64,000 nucleotides of DNA from Salarchaeum japonicum (GTDB taxonomy: Archaea; Halobacteriota; Halobacteria; Halobacteriales; Halobacteriaceae), in the NCBI RefSeq assembly GCF_020614395.1, contig NZ_CP085324.1, positions 1,803,564 to 1,867,563 of the forward strand, given 5' to 3'. A program made the translations under genes and the position numbers. This document shows, piece after piece, positions 17,888 to 25,116 of the stretch (its first letter is position 1; every line of letters begins with the position of its first letter). The notes beneath the pieces were generated by a model, which saw only the letters and a list, made by a program, of their open reading frames with translations, did not search any database and was not told the origin of the DNA.

Positions 17888-18060
17888 AAGGTTTTTGCGC
17901 GGGGCGCTCCGAGAGGGGAGTGTGACACGAGTGGCGTCGCTGGTGCGGTCTATGCGTCCGCGGTAGCGACGCCGTCGGGCGAACCGGGCGCGGATTCGGC
18001 CCTCATACGGCCATGGCGTCCGCGAAACCCACGCCTCCGTTCTCGCTTCGACACGAAACC
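17888..18060 (+). ncRNA. Candidate structured non-coding RNA upstream of metG
   Basis: This lies in the 302-bp gene-free gap 17824-18125. A TATA-like AAGGTTTTTGCG (17888-17899) resembles that of pyk and predicts a transcript from about 17920. Downstream are two strong hairpins. Hairpin A has a 9-bp stem 17933-17941/17965-17973 (GGCGTCGCT/AGCGACGCC), a symmetric GGT/GGT internal loop and a 4-bp inner stem. Hairpin B (17977-18036) is nested: GGGCG/CGCCT, GGG/CCC, CGCGGA/TCCGCG and GGCC/GGCC, with a 7-nt loop. No open frame in the segment resembles a protein. An H/ACA-type guide RNA or another small RNA would fit two adjacent hairpins, but no family signature was verified. The remaining 65 bp holds the metG promoter/leader with a small GGGC-TTTAG-GCCC hairpin near 18091-18103. 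Confidence 0.45.
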
Positions 18061-18125
18061 ATATCTTCGAGAGAGATGATTCGGAATCCACGGGCTTTAG
18101 GCCCACACGGCGAGGTGTATCACGC

Positions 18126-20165
18126 ATGAGTCACGAGGACTTTCCGACGGAGAACCCCGCGGTGGTGACGTGCGGGCTTCCCTACCCGACGGGCGACCTG
18201 CACGTCGGCCACCTGCGGACGTACGTGAACGGGGACGCGTTCAGCCGCGGCCTCCGAAAGCTCGGCCAGGACACCGCGTTGGTCTCCGGGACGGACATGC
18301 ACGGCACGCCAATCGCCGTGCAGGCCCTTGAGGAGGGCGTCAGCCCGCTCGAACTCGGTCTGGAGCGCCACGAGCAGTACGCGGAGACGTTCCCGGACTT
18401 CAACATCGAGTTCGACAACTACGGCCACACCGACGAGGAGACGAACGTCGAACTCACGAAGGAGTTCGTGCGGGCGTGGGAGGAGAACGACCACGTCTAC
18501 GAGAAGGAGATTCAGGTCGCGTACGACCCCGACGCCGACCAGTGGCTTCCCGACCGGTACGTCGAGGGGACGTGTCCGTACTGCGGCGAGCACGCCCGCG
18601 GCGACGAGTGCGACGACGGCTGTCAGCGCCACCTCGAACCGGGCGAAATCGAGAACCCCACGAGCGCCATCACGGGCAACGACGCGGAGTACCGCGAACG
18701 CGCGCACAAGTTCCTCCGCCTCTCCGACTTCCAGGAGTACCTGGAGGGGTTCATCAACCGCATGGAGGGGACGAACAACGCGAAGAACCAGCCCCGCGAG
18801 TGGATAGAGGGCGGCCTGGAGGACTTCTGCATCACGCGCGACCTCGACTGGGGTATCGACTACCCCGGGGAGGGCGGCGACGACCTCGTGCTGTACGTCT
18901 GGGTGGACGCGCCCATCGAGTACGTCGCGTCCACGAAGCAGTACTCGGAGCGCGTCGGCACGGACGAGTTCGACTGGGCGGAGCCGTGGCGGGACGGCGA
19001 CGGCGAAATCGTCCACGTCATCGGCCGCGACATCATCCAGCACCACACCGTCTTCTGGCCGTCGATGCTCAAGGGCGCGGGCTACAACGAACCGCGCGCG
19101 GTCTGCGCGACCGGGTTCGTGAACCTCAACGGCAAGGCGTTGAGCACGTCGAAGAACCGCGCTATCTGGGCGCGCGAGTACCTCGACGAGGGCTTCCACC
19201 CCGACCTCTTCCGGTACTACATCGCGACGGCGAGCGGGTTCGAGCGCGACGTGAACTTCTCCTGGGAGCGCTTCCAGGAGACCGTCAACTCCGAGCTGGC
19301 GGACGTGGTCGGGAACTTCGCGTACCGCGCGCTGTTGTTCGCGGAGCGGAACTTCGACGGCACGCCCGACGTGGCGCTGTCGGACGACGTGGAGACCGAA
19401 ATCGCGTCCGCGATGGACGACTACGAGGACGCGCTCAACGACTACGACCTCCGGAGCGCGGGCGAGGTCGCCGTCGGACTCGCGCGGTACGGGAACGAGT
19501 ACATCCAGTCCGCGGAACCGTGGAAGCTCGACGACGACGAGGCCGCGCCCGTCATCCGGGACTGCGTCCAGCTCACGAAGGCCGTCGCCGTGCTCCTCCA
19601 GCCGTTCACGCCCGAGAAGGCCGACGACCTCTGGAGCCAGCTCGGCGAGGACGGGTCGGCGGCGGACGCCACTATCGCGGACTGCCTCCAGGAGCCGCCG
19701 GCAGAGTTCGACGAACCCGAGGCGCTGTTCGAGAAGATCGAGGACGAGCGCGTCGCGGAACTGAACGAGAAACTCGAAGCCAGTATCGAAGAAGCGAGTA
19801 GCGACGAGGACGAATCGGAGAGCGTGGACGTAGAAGACCTCACCGAGGAACGCATCAGCTTCGACGACTTCCAGGAACTCGACCTGCGGGTCGGCCGCAT
19901 CGAGAGCGCGGAGGGCGTGGAGGGCGCGGACAAGCTCGTGAAACTCACCGTGGACATCGGCGTCGAGACCCGCCAGATCGTCGCGGGCCTCAAGCAACTC
20001 CACGACACCGACGACCTCGAAGGCCAGACGGTCGTGGTCGTCGCGAACCTCGAACAGGCCGAGCTGTTCGGCGTGGAGTCGAACGGCATGGTGCTCGCCG
20101 CGGGCGAGCAGGCCGACCTCCTCACGACCCACGGCGACGCCGAACCCGGCACGAAAATCAAGTAA
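18126..20165 (+). CDS. metG: Methionyl-tRNA synthetase
   Basis: This class I synthetase charges tRNA(Met). It has 679 residues. The HIGH motif appears as HVGH in YPTGDLHVGHLRTYVNGD. The zinc knuckle is CPYCGEHARGDECDDGC at about 160. The KMSKS loop is the variant LSTSKNR. An anticodon-binding helical domain follows. The C-terminal appended EMAP/Trbp111 tRNA-binding OB domain begins at about 570 (FDDFQELDLRVGRIESAEG). Between them is an acidic linker, DEDESESVDVEDL. The fused C-terminal domain is complete, so no separate beta subunit is needed. Confidence 0.97.
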   Translation: MSHEDFPTENPAVVTCGLPYPTGDLHVGHLRTYVNGDAFSRGLRKLGQDTALVSGTDMHGTPIAVQALEEGVSPLELGLERHEQYAETFPDFNIEFDNYGHTDEETNVELTKEFVRAWEENDHVYEKEIQVAYDPDADQWLPDRYVEGTCPYCGEHARGDECDDGCQRHLEPGEIENPTSAITGNDAEYRERAHKFLRLSDFQEYLEGFINRMEGTNNAKNQPREWIEGGLEDFCITRDLDWGIDYPGEGGDDLVLYVWVDAPIEYVASTKQYSERVGTDEFDWAEPWRDGDGEIVHVIGRDIIQHHTVFWPSMLKGAGYNEPRAVCATGFVNLNGKALSTSKNRAIWAREYLDEGFHPDLFRYYIATASGFERDVNFSWERFQETVNSELADVVGNFAYRALLFAERNFDGTPDVALSDDVETEIASAMDDYEDALNDYDLRSAGEVAVGLARYGNEYIQSAEPWKLDDDEAAPVIRDCVQLTKAVAVLLQPFTPEKADDLWSQLGEDGSAADATIADCLQEPPAEFDEPEALFEKIEDERVAELNEKLEASIEEASSDEDESESVDVEDLTEERISFDDFQELDLRVGRIESAEGVEGADKLVKLTVDIGVETRQIVAGLKQLHDTDDLEGQTVVVVANLEQAELFGVESNGMVLAAGEQADLLTTHGDAEPGTKIK

Positions 20166-20225
20166 CCCCGCCCGGATTTTTCTTCGCCGCCGACCCGGCG
20201 GCCACCGAGCGCGTTTCGAGCGCGT

Positions 20226-20555
20226 TCAGCCGAGGATGTCGTAGACGGTGACGAGGATGAGGGCGCTCCACAGGAAGACGCCGCCCCCGTAGAAGAGGAG
20301 GGGAACGCTGACCGGGGTGTCGATACCGGTGTCCGTCCAGCCGCCCTGGGCGTCGAGGCCCTCGGCGTTCTCGAAGCTCCCGCCGTCCACCGGCCCGGTG
20401 TTGCCGACGCTGAGGATGACGGCGGTCATCCCGCCCATAGCGGTGAACAGAACGAGGACGCCCGAGTCGGTCGCGACGTACACCGCGCCGACCGTGAGCG
20501 CGGCGAGCACGCCCGCGTAGAGGACGAGCGGTTTCGAGAGGCCTGCGACGTTCAT
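20226..20555 (-). CDS. Small three-helix membrane protein
   Basis: The protein has 109 residues. Hydrophobic helices lie at about 8-25, 30-50 and 83-106, separated by a polar loop with NTGPVDGGSFENAEGLD. No motif is recognised. The family appears haloarchaeal and its function is unknown. Upstream on the same strand is the hairpin at 20573-20588. Confidence 0.7.
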   Translation of the reverse strand: MNVAGLSKPLVLYAGVLAALTVGAVYVATDSGVLVLFTAMGGMTAVILSVGNTGPVDGGSFENAEGLDAQGGWTDTGIDTPVSVPLLFYGGGVFLWSALILVTVYDILG

Positions 20556-20572
20556 GACTGCGCGCTAGAACG

Positions 20573-20588
20573 ACGTGGGCCGCCACGT
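20573..20588. promoter_or_regulatory. Inverted repeat upstream of the small membrane protein gene
   Basis: ACGTGG-GCCG-CCACGT is a perfect 6-bp-arm inverted repeat. It starts 18 nt upstream of the start codon of the minus-strand gene. At that place it could be an operator or sit in the promoter. No regulator is identified. Confidence 0.35.
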
Positions 20589-20707
20589 ATGAACGTTTTC
20601 CAGGCGACCCGCCGACTTCTACTGGCTCCCATGGTCGGGGCGCGAGCGCTCCGGAGGACTCGATGGACGTACATACGACACGTTCGTTCGTGAGCGACTG
20701 ACGGCGA

Positions 20708-20718
20708 GGGTTTTTGCG
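20708..20718 (+). promoter_or_regulatory. TATA-like element of pyk
   Basis: GGGTTTTTGCG is centred about 29 nt upstream of the pyk ATG, as expected for a leaderless haloarchaeal mRNA. The rest of the 186-bp gap 20556-20741 holds a CACG-N6-CGTG motif (about 20679-20692) but no gene. Confidence 0.5.
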
Positions 20719-20741
20719 CCGTCACGCCCAACCGTCTCGTA

Positions 20742-22475
20742 ATGAGGAACGCGAAGATAGTGTGCACGCTCGGCCCGGCGACGAACGACCGGGCGTCGGT
20801 GCGTGCGCTCGCGGACGCGGGGATGACGGTGGCGCGCGTGAATTCGAGTCACGGCGAGCGCGACGACCGCCGCGCGCTCGTGGAGACCGTGCGGGAGGTG
20901 GACGAGGCGACGGAGAACCCGGTCGCGGCGATGGTGGACCTCCAGGGCCCGGAGGTGCGAACCGCGCCCATCGAGGGCACCATCGACCTCGAAGCGGGGC
21001 GGACGGTGCGGTTCGAACCGGGGACGACCGCGGATTCGGAGCGCGTCGGCCTCTCGACGAGCATCGCGGCCGCGGAACCGGGCGACCGGGTGTTGCTCGA
21101 CGACGGACGCATCGAGACCACGGTCGAGGACGTCGAGGGGGACGCCGTCGTCGCGCGCGTCGAGTCCGGCGGCGAACTCGGGAGTCGGAAGGGCGTGAAC
21201 GTCCCGGGCGTGAGCCTCGGCCTCGACGTCGTAACGGAGAAAGACCGGAACGACCTGGAGATGGCGGCGGAGCTGGGCGTGGACTTCGTCGCGGCGAGTT
21301 TCGTGCGGGACGGCGACGACGTGCTCGACGTGAGTAGCGTGCTGGAGGAGTTCGGCGCGGACATCCCCATCATCGCGAAGGTGGAGCGCGCGGACGCCGT
21401 GGAGAACCTCGACAGCATCGTGGAGGCCGCGCACGGCGTGATGGTCGCCCGCGGCGACCTCGGCGTCGAACTCCCGATGGAGGACGTGCCCGTCATCCAG
21501 AAGCGCATCATCCGGAAGTGCCGGAACGCGGGGTCGCCAGTCATCACGGCGACGGAGATGCTGGACTCGATGATTCACAACCGCCGGCCGACGCGCGCGG
21601 AAGCGTCCGACGTGGCGAACGCCGTGCTCGACGGGACGGACGCCGTGATGCTGTCCGCGGAGACCGCCATCGGCGACCACCCGACGCGGGTCGTGGAGTC
21701 GATGGACCGCATCATACGGGAGGCCGAGCGAAGCGAGGAGTACGCCGAACTCCGCGAGCAACGCGTCCCGAACGCGGACGAGGGGCGGACGGACGCGCTC
21801 GCGCGGTCGGCGCGCTACCTCGCGCGGGACGTGGACGCGACGGCGGTCGTCGTCGCGTCCGAGTCCGGGTACACGGCGCGGAAGGTCGCGAAGTTCCGGC
21901 CCGCGATGCCCGTGGTCGCGACGACGCCGAACGACCGCGTGCGCCGCCAGCTCGCGCTCTCCTGGGGCGTGAACGCGCAGTACGCGGACATCGCGTCCGG
22001 GGACGCCTCGGACGTCATCGACTCCTCCGTCAGCGCGGCGCTCGACGCCGGCGTCGCGGACAGCGGCGACACCGTCGTCGTGCTCTCCGGGATGATGACG
22101 GAACTCGAAGGCACGGACACCGCGAACACGCTCAAGGTGCACGTCGCCGCGGAGACGCTCGCGGTCGGGCGCGCCGTCGTGGACGGCCGCGTCACCGGGC
22201 CGTTCGTCCGCGCGCCCGACGGCGACCTCACTGACGTGCCGGCGGGCGCGGTCATCGGACTTCCCGCCGCGTTCGACGGCGAGTTCGACGGCGACCTCTC
22301 CGCCATCGGCGGCATCGTCAGCGAGCGCGCCGGCATGACCGGCTACCCCGCGATGATAGCGCGCGAACTCGACGTGCCGATGGTGAGCGGCGTTACGCTC
22401 CCCGACGACCTCGCGGACGGCGACTCCGTCACGCTTGACGGCGAACGCGGCGTCGTCTACGGCGGCCGCCTGTAG
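20742..22475 (+). CDS. pyk: Pyruvate kinase with degenerate C-terminal phosphohistidine-like domain
   Basis: The reaction is PEP + ADP to pyruvate + ATP. It has 577 residues, about 100 longer than a minimal enzyme. The catalytic core shows AKIVCTLGPATNDRASV, MVDLQGPEVRT, IIAKVERADAVENLD, VARGDLGVELPMEDVP and the metal/substrate helix TATEMLDSMIHNRRPTRAE. The allosteric C domain contains VVASESGYTARKVAKFRP. Residues about 500-577 form an extra domain like the PEP-utilising mobile domain (AGAVIGLPAAF ... IARELDVPMVSG). Where phosphotransferases have Thr-Ser-His, this protein has Thr-Gly-Tyr (533-535). Extra C-terminal domains of this kind are known in Bacillus-type pyruvate kinases. Here it is probably structural or regulatory. 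Confidence 0.95.
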   Translation: MRNAKIVCTLGPATNDRASVRALADAGMTVARVNSSHGERDDRRALVETVREVDEATENPVAAMVDLQGPEVRTAPIEGTIDLEAGRTVRFEPGTTADSERVGLSTSIAAAEPGDRVLLDDGRIETTVEDVEGDAVVARVESGGELGSRKGVNVPGVSLGLDVVTEKDRNDLEMAAELGVDFVAASFVRDGDDVLDVSSVLEEFGADIPIIAKVERADAVENLDSIVEAAHGVMVARGDLGVELPMEDVPVIQKRIIRKCRNAGSPVITATEMLDSMIHNRRPTRAEASDVANAVLDGTDAVMLSAETAIGDHPTRVVESMDRIIREAERSEEYAELREQRVPNADEGRTDALARSARYLARDVDATAVVVASESGYTARKVAKFRPAMPVVATTPNDRVRRQLALSWGVNAQYADIASGDASDVIDSSVSAALDAGVADSGDTVVVLSGMMTELEGTDTANTLKVHVAAETLAVGRAVVDGRVTGPFVRAPDGDLTDVPAGAVIGLPAAFDGEFDGDLSAIGGIVSERAGMTGYPAMIARELDVPMVSGVTLPDDLADGDSVTLDGERGVVYGGRL

Positions 22476-22515
22476 CGACCCGCGGGCTTTTGTCGCGCGA
22501 ACCCCCAGCAGACGT

Positions 22516-22659
22516 ATGAGCGAGTCCGAGGAGTACGACGACCCCGAGATACCGCGCCCGCCGCCGATAGACGTGGAGTCCCCCGACCCAGAGAACGTCG
22601 CGTTCTTCCTGCTCGGCGTCGCGCTCGCGGCGCTCGTCATCGCGCAGGTCGCGCTGTAG
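22516..22659 (+). CDS. 47-residue single-helix membrane protein
   Basis: This micro-protein has an acidic, Pro-rich N-terminus (SEEYDDPEIPRPPPIDVES) and one C-terminal membrane helix (VAFFLLGVALAALVIAQVAL). It resembles a small haloarchaeal family I recall as DUF7312. The ATG is 40 nt after pyk and the stop 38 nt before the NfeD gene. It may belong to the NfeD/SPFH set, but this rests on position only. Confidence 0.7.
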   Translation: MSESEEYDDPEIPRPPPIDVESPDPENVAFFLLGVALAALVIAQVAL

Positions 22660-22697
22660 CGGACAACCGTTTTGGTGCTCCGCGTTCGAGAACCAGT

Positions 22698-23231
22698 ATG
22701 GCAGTTGAGACGCTCCCGCTGTTGCTCGTGATCGGCGGCGTCGCCCTGATGGTGATGGAGGCGTTCGCGCCGGGCGCGCACTTCGTCGTCATCGGCACCG
22801 CACTCACGGTCGCCGGCGTGCTCGGCATCCTGCTCCCCACCGTGTTCGCCGCGCCCATCGCGCTCGCCGTCGTCGTCCTCGTCGTCGGCGGCGTCTCCCT
22901 CTGGGTGTACCGCCACTTCGACATCTACGAGGGCACGGACGAGGGGCAGACCGAGGGGTCGGCCGGCCTCCGCGGGAAGACCGGGTACGTCGTGGAGCGC
23001 GTGACCGAACGGGACGGCCGCGTGAAAATCGAGGGCGGCGGGTTCAGTTCGCGGTACGCCGCCCGCACCCGGAACGGCGCTATCGAGGAGGGCACGGAGA
23101 TCATCGTCACCGACCCCGGCGGCGGGAACGTCCTCACCGTCGAACCGCTCGACGGCCGGGACGATATCGACCGCGAACTCGAACGCGAACGCGATGATGA
23201 AGGCGACGACGAACGGGACGGCGAAGCGTAG
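22698..23231 (+). CDS. NfeD-like membrane protein
   Basis: This 177-residue protein has three N-terminal membrane helices (about 5-75, including MVMEAFAPGAHFVVIG, a typical NfeD loop). A cytoplasmic OB-fold NfeD C-terminal domain spans about 95-150 (LRGKTGYVVERV and GTEIIVTDPGGGNVLTVEPL). The tail is highly charged. NfeD proteins partner with SPFH/stomatin proteins in membrane microdomains. The SPFH gene follows 40 bp downstream, so the pair is almost certainly functional. This is the short, protease-lacking NfeD form. Confidence 0.9.
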   Translation: MAVETLPLLLVIGGVALMVMEAFAPGAHFVVIGTALTVAGVLGILLPTVFAAPIALAVVVLVVGGVSLWVYRHFDIYEGTDEGQTEGSAGLRGKTGYVVERVTERDGRVKIEGGGFSSRYAARTRNGAIEEGTEIIVTDPGGGNVLTVEPLDGRDDIDRELERERDDEGDDERDGEA

Positions 23232-23271
23232 GGAGGCGAACCTTTATCCGGGAACCGGGAGCAGATAGCGT

Positions 23272-24441
23272 ATGGACATCTCCCCCCTCCAATCGCTCGG
23301 CGGGAGTCCCGTCTTCACCGCGGTGGCGCTCCTGCTGCTCGGACTGGCAGTCGTCATCGTCTACCAGATGGTGGAGATCGTGGACGCCTACGAGAAGAAG
23401 GCGCTCACGGTGTTCGGCGAGTACCGAGGACTGCTCGAACCCGGTATCAGCTTCATCCCACCGTTCGTCTCCCGCACGTACCCGTTCGACATGCGGACGC
23501 AGACAATCGACGTGCCCCGGCAGGAAGCCATCACGCGCGACAACTCGCCCGTGACGGCAGACGCCGTCGTCTACATCCGCGTGATGGACGCGAAGCGCGC
23601 GTTCCTCGAAGTCGATAACTACGAGCGCGCGGTCTCCAACCTCGCGCAGACGACGCTGCGCGCGGTGCTCGGCGACATGGAACTCGACGACACCCTGAAC
23701 AAGCGCCAGGAGATCAACGCCCGCATCCGCGAGGAGCTCGACGAACCCACGGACGAGTGGGGAATCCGCGTGGAGAGCGTGGAGGTTCGGGAAGTGAATC
23801 CGTCGCAGGACGTCCAGCAGGCGATGGAGCAACAGACGAGTGCGGAGCGCAAGCGCCGCGCGATGATTCTCGAAGCGCAGGGCGAACGCCAGTCCGCCAT
23901 CGAGACCGCGCAGGGTGAGAAGCAGTCCGACATCATCCGCGCGCAGGGGAAAAAGCAGTCCCAGATTCTCGAAGCGCAGGGTGACGCAATCTCGACCGTG
24001 CTCCGCGCGAAGTCCGCGGAGTCGATGGGCGAGCGCGCCATCGTCGAGAAGGGCATGGAGACCCTGGAAGCCATCGGGCAGAACGAGTCCACGACGTTCG
24101 TCCTCCCGCAGGAGCTCACGAGCCTGGTGGGGCGGTACGGCAAGCACCTCACCGGGAGCGACGTGGAGTCCGCGACCGAGTCCCTGGACAGCCTCGACTT
24201 CGACGAGGAGACCCGGGAACTCCTCGGGCTGGACGACATCGACCAGATTCTGAGCCAGCTCGACGAGGAGGCCGACATCGACACGGAGAAACTCGAAGAG
24301 AAGGCGGAGGAAGTGATGGCGGGCACGGACGCCGGTATGCAGGACGCCGAGTCCGTCATCGAGGAGATGGACCAGGAGTTCGAGTCCGCGAACGACTCCA
24401 CGAGCGGGTCGGCGGACGAGAACGACGAGCAGACGAAGTAA
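23272..24441 (+). CDS. SPFH/band-7 (stomatin-like) protein
   Basis: This 389-residue protein scaffolds membrane microdomains. One N-terminal membrane anchor (about 18-38) is followed by the band-7 domain: YEKKALTVFGEYRGLLEPG, DVPRQEAITRDNSPVTADAV and VVYIRVMDAKRAF. A helical stretch at about 190-245 is repetitive in AQGE/KQS units (ILEAQGERQSAIETAQGEKQ). The acidic C-terminus (about 290-389) is of low complexity. It follows the NfeD gene directly. Comparable proteins oligomerise through the helical stretch. Confidence 0.93.
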   Translation: MDISPLQSLGGSPVFTAVALLLLGLAVVIVYQMVEIVDAYEKKALTVFGEYRGLLEPGISFIPPFVSRTYPFDMRTQTIDVPRQEAITRDNSPVTADAVVYIRVMDAKRAFLEVDNYERAVSNLAQTTLRAVLGDMELDDTLNKRQEINARIREELDEPTDEWGIRVESVEVREVNPSQDVQQAMEQQTSAERKRRAMILEAQGERQSAIETAQGEKQSDIIRAQGKKQSQILEAQGDAISTVLRAKSAESMGERAIVEKGMETLEAIGQNESTTFVLPQELTSLVGRYGKHLTGSDVESATESLDSLDFDEETRELLGLDDIDQILSQLDEEADIDTEKLEEKAEEVMAGTDAGMQDAESVIEEMDQEFESANDSTSGSADENDEQTK

Positions 24442-24480
24442 GGCAACCCTTTTCTCGGTCTGTTACGTACTCACACGTAG

Positions 24481-25074
24481 ATGGTCGACGAGGACAAGCG
24501 TTCGACGCTCCGGCGGTTCGCGGCCGTCGGAGCGGCCGGCCCGCTGTCGCAACTCCCGTCGAGCGACGACGGCGGGAGCGAGACGCGGGACGCTATCGCG
24601 GGCTACGTCGCGTCGACGCCGGGCGCGCACTTCTCGAAGCTCCGCGACGACCTGAAACTCGGAACCGGGGAGGCCCAGCACCACCTGCGGCGGCTCGTGG
24701 AGGACGGCGTGGTGGAAGCCCACCGGGACGGCGACTACCGGCGGTTCTTCCCGGCGGGCCGGTTCTCGGACTTCGAGCGGGTGGCGTTGAGTTACCTGCG
24801 GCGGGAGACGCCGCGCGGGATGCTGCGCGAACTCCTCCGCGACCCGGACGCGTCCGGCGGCGCGCTCGCGGAGTCGCTGGGCGTGTCGCGGCCGACCGTG
24901 AGCAAGTACGCGAGCGAACTCGAACGCGCGGGCGTGCTCTCCCGGGAGGACGGGTACGCGGTGGAGGAACCGGAGTCGGTGTTGATGTTGCTCGTGCGGT
25001 ACGCGGAGTCCTTCGACGCGGACACGGCCGCGTTCGCGGCTGACGCGGCCGACCTCGTCTCCTACGACCCCTGA
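24481..25074 (+). CDS. Tandem winged-helix transcriptional regulator
   Basis: The protein has 197 residues. The first winged helix (about 38-90) has TPGAHFSKLRDDLKLGTGEA and HHLRRLVEDGVVEAHRDGDY. The second (about 100-155) has LAESLGVSRPTVSKYASELE and RAGVLSREDGYAV. Both look DNA-binding. The N-terminus (KRSTLRRFAAVGAAGPLSQL) resembles a Tat-type or membrane-targeting segment, odd for a cytoplasmic regulator. It has its own promoter-like CCCTTTTCTCGG upstream. The target is unknown; neighbours suggest membrane or exported-protein genes. Confidence 0.82.
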   Translation: MVDEDKRSTLRRFAAVGAAGPLSQLPSSDDGGSETRDAIAGYVASTPGAHFSKLRDDLKLGTGEAQHHLRRLVEDGVVEAHRDGDYRRFFPAGRFSDFERVALSYLRRETPRGMLRELLRDPDASGGALAESLGVSRPTVSKYASELERAGVLSREDGYAVEEPESVLMLLVRYAESFDADTAAFAADAADLVSYDP

Positions 25075-25116
25075 GTCGGCGATAAGGCCTTTCCGTGCGT
25101 CCCGGCTAGTTCTGGT

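Noticed and set aside
23870-24000. DNA repeat in the SPFH gene
   Set aside because: The GAAGCGCAGGG-type recurrence follows the AQGE/KQS protein repeats typical of SPFH helical regions.
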